A stretch of DNA of 64,000 nucleotides from JBQTGK01 sp052400665 (GTDB taxonomy: Bacteria > Bacteroidota > Bacteroidia > Bacteroidales > Marinifilaceae): assembly GCA_052400665.1 (NCBI GenBank), contig JBQTGK010000001.1, one strand, 5' to 3'. Position 1 is the stretch's first letter; each line of letters opens with the position of its first letter. The position numbers and the translations under genes are program-made. The notes beneath the pieces were generated by a model. That model worked only from the letters and a program-made list of their open reading frames with translations, made no database searches and was not told the DNA's origin. Shown piece after piece: positions 50,391 to 58,997 of this stretch.

Positions 50391-50771
50391 TTATCGATTT
50401 AAAATTTTTTCAATTTCAGGAGCTTTAAACAACTCCGATTTTATTACTTTCCCATCTTCACGATACAATGGTTTACCATTTTCATCAAGCTTACTCATAT
50501 TACTTTTGTGGACTTCCGAAAAAATCTCAGGATATTTATCCTGTAAACCAAATTCCAAAACGGTTCCCATTAGCACATAATGAATATCGGCCAAAGCATC
50601 GGCAACCTCGGTTAAGTTTCCAGATTCCCATGCCGCTTTTAATTCGTCTACTTCTTCCTGTATAATATTTTGTCTTAACTCACACCTCTTGGTACTCGGA
50701 ATTATTGGGCTTTCCTCTACATTCACGCTAAATGCTTCGTGAAACTGCTTTACTTTTTCTAAGGCTGTCAT
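50391..50771 (-). CDS. MazG-like nucleotide pyrophosphohydrolase
   Basis: The 126 residues belong to the all-alpha NTP-pyrophosphatase superfamily. The metal-binding helices are visible as IIQEEVDELKAAWESGNLTEVADALADIHYVLMG, with the expected EExxE and ExxD patterns. A C-terminal NMSKLDENGKPLYREDGKVIKSELFKAP is typical for the PRA-PH/phage-like DUF group. It hydrolyses (d)NTPs to monophosphates for pool cleansing. The 14-bp gap to the next gene suggests co-transcription. Confidence 0.9.
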   Translation of the reverse strand: MTALEKVKQFHEAFSVNVEESPIIPSTKRCELRQNIIQEEVDELKAAWESGNLTEVADALADIHYVLMGTVLEFGLQDKYPEIFSEVHKSNMSKLDENGKPLYREDGKVIKSELFKAPEIEKILNR

Positions 50772-50843
50772 TCTATTATTTCTAATATCATTAAATTAAT
50801 GATCTAAATATCACTAATTCTTTTCAAACTATAAAGTACTGAA

Positions 50844-50870
50844 CAAAAAAAGACTTCCTTTTAGGAAGCC
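50844..50870 (-). terminator. Terminator of the porin-like gene
   Basis: GGCTTCC and GGAAGTC (one G-U) pair around TAAAA, followed by seven T on the minus strand. Confidence 0.8.
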
Positions 50871-50894
50871 TTAAAATATTATTATTCTATTCAA

Positions 50895-51611
50895 TTATCG
50901 TAAAGTAATTGCAAAAGTTAAAAACAATCTTTCTGTTGCCGGATTAACAGTTATCCCACCACGAACAGGTAAAGAAAAATGATCAGTCAATTTAATATGA
51001 TCGTACATACACATATTCACATTCACAACATTAAACTTATCATCGTACATGCCTTTGTAGGGAGAAAAACCTAAAGCCCAGGAAAATTTTTTACCGGCTA
51101 TTAGATTAGAGTAGCCCAGTTCAAAATAGCTTGAATATTGCTGATCTCCACTATCATCTTTATCCATTTCACCATAGAATAGTACAGATGCCATTACTGA
51201 TACTGGAAACTTTGCGCAACCTTTATACTTTGCTGTTGCATCAAATAAATGCACACTATTTTCACTATCGAAATCAAAGAATTTAGAGTTTTCAAAATTT
51301 TGTCTCGGACAATAAAAATCGTACAAACAAAACTGAAATAAAGGAGTATTGTATTGCACATACAAATCTACTTCCTGATAACTATCATCGGTGGCATAGG
51401 CACCCCAGACACCAACAGTAAATTCACCAGTTTGCAATTCGAGCGTAGGTTCAATTGTAGGGGCTGTTCCACTATTGAAACCTCTCCACAGATGCTTACT
51501 CACAAAATCGATACTGCGATTTAGCCTGGTTTTAGATGGAAGGTTTTCTGCATAAAGTTCCATGCAAAGAAATACCAAGCCGATTAAAGGAATTAGTTTT
51601 TTTAGGTTCAT
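50895..51611 (-). CDS. TorF-like putative outer-membrane porin
   Basis: The 238 residues have a signal peptide (MNLKKLIPLIGLVFLCMELYA) and then amphipathic strands ending in FLTFAITLR. The opening LNRSIDFVSKHLWRGFNSGTAPTIEPTLELQTGEFTVGVWGAY resembles the TorF family of putative barrel proteins. It contains several cysteines (C in YDFYCPR, GCAKF, NMCMYD), unusual for a barrel. A possible structured leader lies 37-100 nt upstream, so its expression may be under RNA control. Ligand unknown. Confidence 0.8.
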   Translation of the reverse strand: MNLKKLIPLIGLVFLCMELYAENLPSKTRLNRSIDFVSKHLWRGFNSGTAPTIEPTLELQTGEFTVGVWGAYATDDSYQEVDLYVQYNTPLFQFCLYDFYCPRQNFENSKFFDFDSENSVHLFDATAKYKGCAKFPVSVMASVLFYGEMDKDDSGDQQYSSYFELGYSNLIAGKKFSWALGFSPYKGMYDDKFNVVNVNMCMYDHIKLTDHFSLPVRGGITVNPATERLFLTFAITLR

Positions 51612-51647
51612 CCGTTAGCTTATTTAAAGTGTTGTTGTTTGTTTTAA

Positions 51648-51710
51648 GAAAGTACCATTAAACGGACAGGTGGTGTGATCCTGAATTAACTCCGAAGCAT
51701 AAGTACTCTC
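51648..51710 (-). promoter_or_regulatory. Candidate structured 5' leader upstream of the porin-like gene
   Basis: On the minus strand three nested stems can form: GAGAGTAC with GTACTTTC (8 bp, one G-U), CGGA with TCCG, and CAGG with CCTG closing a 9-nt loop ATCACACCA. It lies wholly in the leader of the porin-like gene. I could not match it to a riboswitch class that I know. It may also be an operator or chance. Confidence 0.3.
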
Positions 51711-51791
51711 TCAAAATTTCGCAGCAAAAATAAAAGAAAAGGAATCCCTAAATCATGACAAATGCGGTTTTTTGAAAATATTTTACAACAC

Positions 51792-51822
51792 AAAAAAAGA
51801 GGTTAACCCGAAGGTAACCTCT
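51792..51822 (-). terminator. Terminator after the PspC gene
   Basis: AGAGGTTA and TAACCTCT form the stem (with CCTTCGGG centre) followed by seven T on the minus strand. Confidence 0.88.
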
Positions 51823-51844
51823 TTAGAAATATATTTTTTATATC

Positions 51845-52042
51845 TTATAAAACCTCGTAATAATCGGGCATTACAAACCAAAGGATAACATATACCAATA
51901 ATCCTGGAAATCCAGCACTAAATATTGATAGCAGCACATATAAAACTCTTACAAGTGTTATATCCAGATTGAAATATTCAGCCAATCCTGCACAAACACC
52001 TGCAATCATTTTTTCAGATGATCGCTTTAATTTTTTTGCCAT
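51845..52042 (-). CDS. PspC-domain membrane protein
   Basis: The 65 residues are one PspC domain: KKLKRSSEKMIAGVCAGLAEYFNLDITLVRVLYVLLS, then a hydrophobic segment SAGFPGLLVYVILWFVMP. Members sit in the inner membrane and participate in phage-shock or envelope-stress control in other bacteria. No PspA/PspB is adjacent. It is 13 bp after a small acidic protein gene and likely cotranscribed. Confidence 0.9.
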   Translation of the reverse strand: MAKKLKRSSEKMIAGVCAGLAEYFNLDITLVRVLYVLLSIFSAGFPGLLVYVILWFVMPDYYEVL

Positions 52043-52055
52043 GATATAAAACTAA

Positions 52056-52310
52056 CTAATCGTCGAATTCTTCGTCGTAAAGGTCTTCCTGATTTTCTAA
52101 CTCATCATTATAGAATGTTTCTGCTTCATCCATTATATCTTCAATTAAATTCTGATCTTCCGGAGTTTTATCCATCCAATAAATTGTTTGATTGGAATTA
52201 AAATCTTCAACATCACATTCAATAATACATTTCGGACTACGAGTATGAACAATAAAAATAGTATCCGGTAACTCTTGCGAATTGTCTGCTAATAAAAACT
52301 TTGGGAGCAT
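52056..52310 (-). CDS. Small acidic protein of unknown function
   Basis: The 84 residues are rich in Asp and Glu, with an N-terminal segment LPKFLLADNSQELPDTIFIVHTRSPKCIIECDVEDF and a very acidic tail (ETFYNDELENQEDLYDEEFDD). The tail and spacing suggest a real short gene. It precedes the PspC gene by 13 bp. Proteins of this shape are conserved in Bacteroidota without an assigned role. Confidence 0.75.
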   Translation of the reverse strand: MLPKFLLADNSQELPDTIFIVHTRSPKCIIECDVEDFNSNQTIYWMDKTPEDQNLIEDIMDEAETFYNDELENQEDLYDEEFDD

Positions 52311-52728
52311 AATATTTAATTATTTATTAAGTTGTAAAGATATGAAGAGAATGAGTTCCAAACAACAAAAAAGACGTTAACAATTTATAATTTCTTAATT
52401 ATATTATTATTGTTTACTTCCAGTTAACACTTTAACTGGAAAAAATAGTAGCTTTTGACATCTCTTTTAAGCTAGTTCGAAATTATTGTTATTCTTTTAT
52501 TATTATTTACAGTTTATTGTAATAATTAAGTTGGTTTATTAGCACTCAATATTTCAATTTTCCTATTTATTTCCTTTGTCAAAGCAACGCTTTTAAATCG
52601 ACTATCGTCTTTATTTCAATTAATAAGCCATAAGTAATTTATACAGTTTTTTTATTAGGCTGTAACTTGTTTGCTGTTTATGGCGTCCTATATACTAACA
52701 CGAATATTCACTAAAATTTTATTTAGAT
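52311..52728. other. Non-coding region with an inverted repeat
   Basis: This divergent gap between the small acidic gene and the GIN-domain gene is AT-rich with no gene that I can support. A perfect inverted repeat, TCCAGTTAA and TTAACTGGA around CACT, lies at 52419-52440. It has no T-run and could be an operator. Confidence 0.45.
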
Positions 52729-53454
52729 ATGAAAATTTCATTCAAAAAACTTTCTCTAAGTTTTATAACATTAAGCCTATTATTTTCCTTATCTGCGAAA
52801 GCACAATTTTGGGGAGAAAGAGGTAATGGTAATGTTCAAAAACAAAAAAGAGAAATTAATTCATTCTCTAAAATATCGTCCAGCAGTGGCATCGATGTTT
52901 ATATTGTTCAGGGAGATAGCGAATCGGTAACTGTTGAGGCCGATGAAAATTTATTGGAATATATTGTTACCGATGTAAAAGGTGACGAACTAATTATTAA
53001 AACAAAAGAGAGCATTCGCCGTGCAAAAAAAATGGATGTTTATGTTACTCTTGTTAATGTAAACGAAATAAATGTATCGAGTGGATCTGATCTGGAATCG
53101 AGAAGTTTAATAAAGGTTGAAAATCTTGATATTACCGTAAGTAGTGGCGCCGATGCAAAATTAGAATTACAAGGCGAAAACATAACATGTGCTGTAAGTT
53201 CGGGAGCCGATGCTGTTCTTGCGGGCAAAACGAATTCCTTTTATGGTAAAGCAAGCAGCGGAAGCAATTTGAGAGCCCGAGAACTAAAAGCCAAAGTATG
53301 CAAGGCTAAAGCTTCAAGCGGTGGAGATGTAAGTGTTTATGCTGCAGAATCAATTGAAGCAAATGCCAGTTCGGGCGGAGATGTAAACTACTATGGGAAT
53401 CCTACAAAAGTAAATGTTAGCAACTCAAGCGGTGGAGATGTTAATCGACGATAA
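52729..53454 (+). CDS. Secreted GIN/DUF2807 auto-adhesin-domain protein
   Basis: The 241 residues have a signal peptide (MKISFKKLSLSFITLSLLFSLSAKAQFWG). The head GIN domain follows: REINSFSKISSSSGIDVYIVQGDSESVTVEADENLLEYIVTDVKGDELIIKTK. The second half has many SSGxD and SSGGDV turns in a regular right-handed helix-like pattern. This family is common in Bacteroidota and is called putative auto-transporter adhesin, but it has no proven role. It is the only plus-strand gene in this interval and ends at a strong terminator. Confidence 0.9.
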   Translation: MKISFKKLSLSFITLSLLFSLSAKAQFWGERGNGNVQKQKREINSFSKISSSSGIDVYIVQGDSESVTVEADENLLEYIVTDVKGDELIIKTKESIRRAKKMDVYVTLVNVNEINVSSGSDLESRSLIKVENLDITVSSGADAKLELQGENITCAVSSGADAVLAGKTNSFYGKASSGSNLRARELKAKVCKAKASSGGDVSVYAAESIEANASSGGDVNYYGNPTKVNVSNSSGGDVNRR

Positions 53455-53468
53455 TTAATAAAACAATA

Positions 53469-53490
53469 GAGGCGCAAAATTTTGCGCCTC
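53469..53490. terminator. Bidirectional palindromic terminator
   Basis: GAGGCGCAAAATTTTGCGCCTC is a perfect palindrome between the convergent GIN and zinc-ribbon genes. Confidence 0.85.
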
Positions 53491-53500
53491 TTATTTTATT

Positions 53501-53734
53501 CTATTTCTTTCTTTTTGCCTCAACCTCTTTCATATATTCATCTAAACCTTCAAAAGGCTTGTAGTCCTGAGGAATTCCTAATTTTGCAGATGGATCATTT
53601 GCTGATAAATCAACTTTTTTTCCACACTCGGGGCAACTTACTGTATGATGATTGGTAATCTCTAAAATCTTTACAATCATCTCCTTTTTACAAGTTGGGC
53701 ATTCTATGATTACATCCTGATCGTTAAAATCCAT
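53501..53734 (-). CDS. Small zinc-ribbon protein
   Basis: The 77 residues have paired CPTC (Cys 12 and 15) and CPEC (about 34-37) knuckles separated by a short beta section: IIECPTCKKEMIVKILEITNHHTVSCPECGKKVDL. The rest is a charged tail. It is likely a Zn-binding regulator or adaptor of unknown partner. It stands alone upstream of the repeat array. Confidence 0.8.
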   Translation of the reverse strand: MDFNDQDVIIECPTCKKEMIVKILEITNHHTVSCPECGKKVDLSANDPSAKLGIPQDYKPFEGLDEYMKEVEAKRKK

Positions 53735-53952
53735 ATTTCATTATTTTATAACACACAAAAGTACTGTAATTTTTCAGGGGACTAAAATACTTAAACAGAC
53801 TTAAATTGAAAGATAAAATGTCTTTAAAATTTAAGTAATTCTAAGTTTAAGTCTATACCAATTTTAATTGCTTATTTATTACCAATACCCCCCTGTATTT
53901 TAAGAAAGTAACCAGCACTATTGATTTATGATTTCATTTACAAAGCAAAAAG
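53735..53952. other. Non-coding stretch upstream of the zinc-ribbon gene
   Basis: This AT-rich sequence contains no frame with coding character and no hairpin that I can support. The adjoining part is the 42-bp repeat array. Confidence 0.4.
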
Positions 53953-54127
53953 CCTTCATAAACTTGTGATTTGATACTGCCATGGGCAGGAAACTTTCAC
54001 AAACTTGTGATTTGATGCTGCCATGGAGCAGGAAGCTTTCACAGACTTGTGAATTGATGCTGCCATGGAGCAGGAAACTTTCACAGACTTGTGAATTGAC
54101 ACTGCCATACGCAGAAGATTTTCACAA
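53953..54127. repeat. Four-copy 41-42 bp tandem repeat
   Basis: Each unit contains TTCACA-ACTTGTGA (an inverted repeat, TCACA/TGTGA) and then CTGCCATGG-GCAG. The word ACTTGTGA starts at 53962, 54003, 54045 and 54087, so the period is 41-42 bp. The two middle copies are most alike; the outer ones have diverged. It lies upstream of nothing on either strand that looks regulated, between the zinc-ribbon gene and tex. Confidence 0.85.
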
Positions 54128-54215
54128 CTATATGTAGTGATTAAACATTACAAATCACACAAAATTCCTACTAAAAGACTTTCAACTTATCACTTTATAC
54201 TTTATACTTTATTTA

Positions 54216-56345
54216 TTACTGCTCACAATCTTTCATCGAAAGCTGAATACGTTTTCTCGCCACATCCACTTCAGTAACTTTTACATTTACATGCTGATGC
54301 AATTGAACCACATCGGCAGGATTAGATACAAACCTATTGGCCAATTGAGAAATATGCACCAATCCATCCTGCTTCACTCCCACATCAACAAAAGCACCAA
54401 AATTAGTAATATTAGTAACTATACCCGGCATTTCCATACCCACTTCCAATTGTTCCACCTTGTAAATTCCTTCTTTAAACTGGAAAACCTTAATTGCAGT
54501 TCTAGGATCACGACCTGGTTTTTCCAACTCATCAATAATATCTTTTAAAGTTGGTAACCCCACTTCATTACTCACATAATTATTTAAATCTATTTGCTTT
54601 CGCAGATTATCATCAGCAATTAAATCAGCCACCGAGCATTTTAAATCTTTGGCCATTTGTTTTACAATACCATACGATTCGGGATGTACTGCCGAGTTAT
54701 CCAAAGGATTTTCAGAATTTGGAATTCTTAGAAAACCAGCACATTGCTCAAAAGCTTTTGCACCCATTCGTTTCACTTTCTTAATTTCCTTTCGAGATGG
54801 GAAAGCACCATTTTCAGATCGATAATCAACAATATTTTGTGCCAATTGTGGACCTAATCCCGACACATAAGTTAATAAATGTTTACTTGCCGTATTTAAA
54901 TTTACACCAACCTTGTTCACACATGATTCAACTACCTGATCCAGACTCTGCTTTAATAAATTCTGGTCCACATCGTGCTGATATTGACCAACCCCAATGG
55001 ATTTTGCATCGATCTTAACCAGTTCGGCCAGGGGATCCATTAATCTTCGACCAATGGAAACTGCACCACGAACGGTAACATCGTACTCCGGAAATTCGTC
55101 GCGAGCTACCTTCGATGCTGAATAAATAGAAGCACCTGCTTCACTCACCACAAAAACCTGAACTTTTCGGTCGTAATGCAGATTGGTTACAAATCGCTCG
55201 GTTTCGCGACTTGCAGTTCCATTTCCAATAGCAATGGCTTGTATATTGTAAGTTTCCACCATATTTGTCAGTTTTTTTGCTGCCATTTTTCCCTGATTCT
55301 TGGGTGGATGTGGATATATGGTTTCATTATGAAGGAGATTTCCCTGTGCATCTAAACACACAATTTTACAACCGGTTCGGTAACCAGGATCAACTGCTAA
55401 CACCCTTTTTTGTCCTAATGGCGATGCAAGTAATAACTGTCGTAAATTTTCCGAGAAAACACGAATGGCTTCCTTATCTGCTGCCTCTTTCGAAGATTTT
55501 GAAAACTCGGTCTCTATAGAAGAGCTTAACAATCTTTTATAGGCATCTTTTACTGCCATTTCAACTTGTGCCGAAGCATCGGTATTTCCTTTTATAAAAA
55601 TACGGGCCAAGCGATCCAAAACATCTTCCTCATTAGGGGCAATTTCCAATCTTAAAATTCCTTCTGCCTCTCCTCTTCTTAATGCTAAAACACGGTGCGA
55701 AACACATCTTTTTAGCGGTTCTTCCGATTGAAAATAATCCTTAAACTTCTCTCCTTCTGCCTCTTTTCCTTTAATCACTTTTGAGCGAATAATTGCCTGA
55801 CGCTGAAAAATTCCACGAACCGAATTACGAGCCACCTCGTTCTCGTTTACCCATTCGGCAATAATATCGCGTGCCCCCTGCAAAGCTTCATCTTCATTGG
55901 CAACCTCATCGCTCACAAATTGGGCAGCTCGGGTTTCCACATCACGCTCCACTTGTTTCATAAGAATTTTAGCCAATGGCTCTAATCCTTTTTCACGAGC
56001 TTTTACTGCTCTTGTTTTGCGCTTTTGTTTGTATGGCAAATACAAATCTTCCAGCTGATTTAGTTCTGTGCATGCTTCAATTCTCGCTCTTAGTTCATCA
56101 GTTAGTTTTTCCTGCTTGTCAATGGCTTCCAGAATACTTTCTCGCCGTTTATCCAACTCGGTTAAACGTGCCAATTCTTCTTTTACATTTGCAATCTGAA
56201 CCTCATCTAAACTTCCTGTCATCTCTTTTCGATAACGGGCTATAAAAGGCAAAGTAGCTCCTTCGCTAAGCAATTGCACTGTATTTTCTACCTGAAAAGC
56301 CTGCAGTTGCAAGCTTTTCGTGATTTGTGCTATATATTTTTTCAT
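54216..56345 (-). CDS. tex: Tex family RNA-binding transcription accessory protein
   Basis: The 709 residues follow the Tex order: helical N-terminal domain (IARYRKEMTGSLDEVQI, YLPYKQKRKT), a YqgF/RNase H-like domain (RVLAVDPGYRTGCKIVCLD, about 325-345), helix-hairpin-helix motifs (VGVNLNTASKHLLTYVSGLGPQLAQNIV) and a C-terminal S1 domain (GIVTNITNFGAFVDVGVKQDGLVHISQL). This conserved protein binds nucleic acid and affects transcription or virulence gene expression in pathogens. It stands alone. Confidence 0.96.
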   Translation of the reverse strand: MKKYIAQITKSLQLQAFQVENTVQLLSEGATLPFIARYRKEMTGSLDEVQIANVKEELARLTELDKRRESILEAIDKQEKLTDELRARIEACTELNQLEDLYLPYKQKRKTRAVKAREKGLEPLAKILMKQVERDVETRAAQFVSDEVANEDEALQGARDIIAEWVNENEVARNSVRGIFQRQAIIRSKVIKGKEAEGEKFKDYFQSEEPLKRCVSHRVLALRRGEAEGILRLEIAPNEEDVLDRLARIFIKGNTDASAQVEMAVKDAYKRLLSSSIETEFSKSSKEAADKEAIRVFSENLRQLLLASPLGQKRVLAVDPGYRTGCKIVCLDAQGNLLHNETIYPHPPKNQGKMAAKKLTNMVETYNIQAIAIGNGTASRETERFVTNLHYDRKVQVFVVSEAGASIYSASKVARDEFPEYDVTVRGAVSIGRRLMDPLAELVKIDAKSIGVGQYQHDVDQNLLKQSLDQVVESCVNKVGVNLNTASKHLLTYVSGLGPQLAQNIVDYRSENGAFPSRKEIKKVKRMGAKAFEQCAGFLRIPNSENPLDNSAVHPESYGIVKQMAKDLKCSVADLIADDNLRKQIDLNNYVSNEVGLPTLKDIIDELEKPGRDPRTAIKVFQFKEGIYKVEQLEVGMEMPGIVTNITNFGAFVDVGVKQDGLVHISQLANRFVSNPADVVQLHQHVNVKVTEVDVARKRIQLSMKDCEQ

Positions 56346-56475
56346 GTTTATTTTAGATATGATAGTTTAGCATTCCGACTAAAATTCAGATTACCAATAT
56401 TTCAATATTGAGATTACTAATGGAATCAATCCTATTAATTGGGAATCTCACTTGAAGTGAGAACCCCAAGTTTTA

Positions 56476-57678
56476 TCAATTATTATTCTTAAGGTATCGT
56501 TTAAATTCCTGAGTAGATCTCTCAACACAATCTTCAAGCGATAGACCATTAAAGTAATTTCCGGTAAGATAAATATTATCCTTTTCTGCAAGCTGTTTTA
56601 TCTTTTCAATTCTGGTTCTGTGTCCTAATTCCAATACTGGCAATTGATGCTTAGCCTCTTTAGTATCACCAATAACATCAGGTTTTACACCTAATAATTC
56701 AGACATGAACTGTTCCTGATCATTTTGAGATTTATGATCTTCTTCGAAATGAAATGAAAAACCTCGCGATTCATGATGTGATATCACATCACGAGTAACC
56801 ATTGCCAAACAAGCTCCCTGCAAAGGAATAACAAACGAAACAGGATCGAATGTGACTTGCTCTTTAGACAGCACAACAGTTCTTGAAGTAATATTTTTTG
56901 TCTGATATTCTTTTAAATAAGTCGATAGATTTGGACTCACACTGCTAAGTATTTCACCTGCAACAGAAGGAGCAGCAGCAAATGCAATATCTTTTGTTCG
57001 ATATTCATTCCCGTCTTCGGTTTTTACAAAAAACTCATCTGATTTTTGAACACTCGTTACTCTTTGTCCATAATAAAGTGTAAGGTTTTCCGATTGAGTC
57101 AAAGCTTGCATAAAACTTTGCATTCCTTGTTTCAACACAAAACTTTTCGGATGTTCCTTGCTCTTGGTTTTTCTCTTTTTTAGAAAGAATTCGGCAGAAA
57201 AATTATCGGCTTTCTGCACAATAACGGCACTGAACATTCTATTAAAAACTTTCTCGTAATTCTTCTTTCCTACAATTTTCCCAAAATATTCTTTAACAGT
57301 TTTGCCATCGCGTTTCGAGAAAAAAAGATTAGGTCCGGAACATAACAATTCAAACTTATTTACTTTCGACATGATTTTCTCATGCTTGTCGGTAAACACT
57401 TTCATGCCTACTTTCTCGCGAGCAACAATATCTTTTTCCAAGCCTAATTGTTGAATCAGGTGAATCAAATTGGTATAAGTGGCATAAAAAGTATGAGCTC
57501 CCATTTCTACCCAGAAATCATTCTTGTCATGATAATGAGTGTTCAGGCAACCACCTATTCGGTTTTCGGCTTCCAAAACAAGAACTTTTTTACCCGATTG
57601 GGCAACTTGGTAGGCAAGGCTTAATCCGCTTATGCCTGCGCCCACAACAATCATGTCGTAAGATTCAGCTTGGGTCAT
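56476..57678 (-). CDS. FAD-dependent oxidoreductase, protoporphyrinogen-oxidase-like
   Basis: The 400 residues start with the Rossmann dinucleotide fold (MIVVGAGISGLSLAYQVAQSGKKVLVLEAENRIGGCL). The cap/substrate domain has NLFFSKRDGKTVKEYFGKIVGKKNYEKVFNRMFSAVIVQKADNFSAEFF, and the C-terminus (DNIYLTGNYFNGLSLEDCVERS) is the usual FAD-closing motif. It resembles HemG/HemY-type protoporphyrinogen oxidases and other amine-oxidase-like flavoproteins. No haem genes are adjacent, so the assignment to haem synthesis is plausible but unproved. It precedes the DEAD-box gene by 20 bp on the minus strand. Confidence 0.8.
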   Translation of the reverse strand: MTQAESYDMIVVGAGISGLSLAYQVAQSGKKVLVLEAENRIGGCLNTHYHDKNDFWVEMGAHTFYATYTNLIHLIQQLGLEKDIVAREKVGMKVFTDKHEKIMSKVNKFELLCSGPNLFFSKRDGKTVKEYFGKIVGKKNYEKVFNRMFSAVIVQKADNFSAEFFLKKRKTKSKEHPKSFVLKQGMQSFMQALTQSENLTLYYGQRVTSVQKSDEFFVKTEDGNEYRTKDIAFAAAPSVAGEILSSVSPNLSTYLKEYQTKNITSRTVVLSKEQVTFDPVSFVIPLQGACLAMVTRDVISHHESRGFSFHFEEDHKSQNDQEQFMSELLGVKPDVIGDTKEAKHQLPVLELGHRTRIEKIKQLAEKDNIYLTGNYFNGLSLEDCVERSTQEFKRYLKNNN

Positions 57679-57698
57679 ACTTGTTTAGTTTAGGCTTC

Positions 57699-58919
57699 TT
57701 ATTTTTTTATATTGGATCTTCTCTTTTTGAAGAACTTTCTTTTTCCTTTGGGTTTTGATTTTGAGTAAGTTTTTGGTTTGTACTCAGGAGCTTCACCCAA
57801 TTCAGCAGGAACTGGAATTTTATAGACTTCCGATTCAATCAAATCTTCAATCTTCTTAAAATCGTTTTGATCTTTCTGAGTAATAAATGTTAAAGCAACA
57901 CCTTCCGACTCTGCTCTTGCAGTTCTACCTACTCTATGTACATAGTCTTCAGCATCATTCGGGACATCAAAGTTAATTACCAAATCAATAGAATCAATAT
58001 CAATTCCCCTGGCAATAATATCTGTTGCCACAAGTATCTGATGTTTTCTGTTTTTAAATTCGCGCAATACCTCTTCTCTATCTTTTTGGTCCAAATCGGA
58101 TTGTATTCCTGCAGCTTTAAACTTTTGCTTTTTTAGATCTTTGGTTATCGCCTTTACATTTACTTTAGTAGATGAAAAAATGATAACACTCTTTAGATCT
58201 TTTCCCTTTAAAAGATTCGAAATTAAAGGAATTTTCTGTTCCGGATACAGCATATACGCAGCTTGCAGAACTCCTTCTGCGGGTTTCGAAATTGCAATAT
58301 TTATGCTTTCAGGCTCATCCAGAATTTCTTCTGCCAGCTCTCTAATTTTTGGAGGCATTGTTGCTGAAAACATTAAGTTTTGGCGTTCTTTGGGCAAATG
58401 GCTCACAATTTGCATCAAGTCCTCAAAAAATCCCATGTCAAGCATACGATCGGCCTCATCTAAAATCAAGTGTTTTAGCTTGCTGGTATCTACATATCCT
58501 AAATTTAAATGCGAAATCATTCTTCCTGGAGTAGCAATTACCACATCGGCACCTTCCATCAAGCCTTTTTTCTGTTGATCCCAAACTGATGAATCGCCAC
58601 CTCCGTATACCGAAAGCGATGTAATGGAAACGAAGTATCCAAAACCTTCCATCTGCTGATCTATTTGCATAGCTAATTCTCGTGTTGGCACAAGTATTAA
58701 CGTACTAAATCCATCAATTTTATTTTTTTGAATTTTGTCCATTATGGGCAATAAATAAGCGGCAGTTTTTCCGGTTCCTGTTTGAGCACAAACGATCATA
58801 TCTTTATCTTCTATGATCTTAGGAATGGATAATTCCTGAACTGGCGATGGTGTTTCAAAGCCCATAGCTTCTAAACCATCCATTACTTCAGGAGAAAAAT
58901 CAAATTCAGAAAATTTCAA
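57699..58919 (-). CDS. DEAD-box RNA helicase (RhlE-like)
   Basis: The 406 residues have the Q motif (FSEFDFSPEVMDGLEAMGFETPSPVQ), Walker A AQTGTGKTAAY, DEAD in LILDEADRMLDMGF, SAT in FSATMPPKI, and the C-terminal HRVGRTARAE. A short basic tail (KTYSKSKPKGKRKFFKKRR) probably binds RNA. The length and tail fit the RhlE-like group. It works in RNA folding, decay or ribosome assembly, and it sits directly upstream of the FAD oxidoreductase gene, perhaps only by arrangement. Confidence 0.92.
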   Translation of the reverse strand: MKFSEFDFSPEVMDGLEAMGFETPSPVQELSIPKIIEDKDMIVCAQTGTGKTAAYLLPIMDKIQKNKIDGFSTLILVPTRELAMQIDQQMEGFGYFVSITSLSVYGGGDSSVWDQQKKGLMEGADVVIATPGRMISHLNLGYVDTSKLKHLILDEADRMLDMGFFEDLMQIVSHLPKERQNLMFSATMPPKIRELAEEILDEPESINIAISKPAEGVLQAAYMLYPEQKIPLISNLLKGKDLKSVIIFSSTKVNVKAITKDLKKQKFKAAGIQSDLDQKDREEVLREFKNRKHQILVATDIIARGIDIDSIDLVINFDVPNDAEDYVHRVGRTARAESEGVALTFITQKDQNDFKKIEDLIESEVYKIPVPAELGEAPEYKPKTYSKSKPKGKRKFFKKRRSNIKK

Positions 58920-58997
58920 CTAGTTTCGATTTAAATATTAATATTAGAGATACAAATCCCTCTATTTTAGTAAAACTGAAAGGTACAAAAAAAGTAC

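Noticed and set aside
53953..54127. The 42-bp array as a CRISPR
   Set aside because: Units are contiguous with no unique spacers, only four copies exist and no cas genes are in the window.
58977..58997. Small GGTAC/GTACC hairpin after the RlmI-like gene start as a terminator
   Set aside because: The stem has only five pairs and its loop consists of the T-run itself; it lacks a following T tract.
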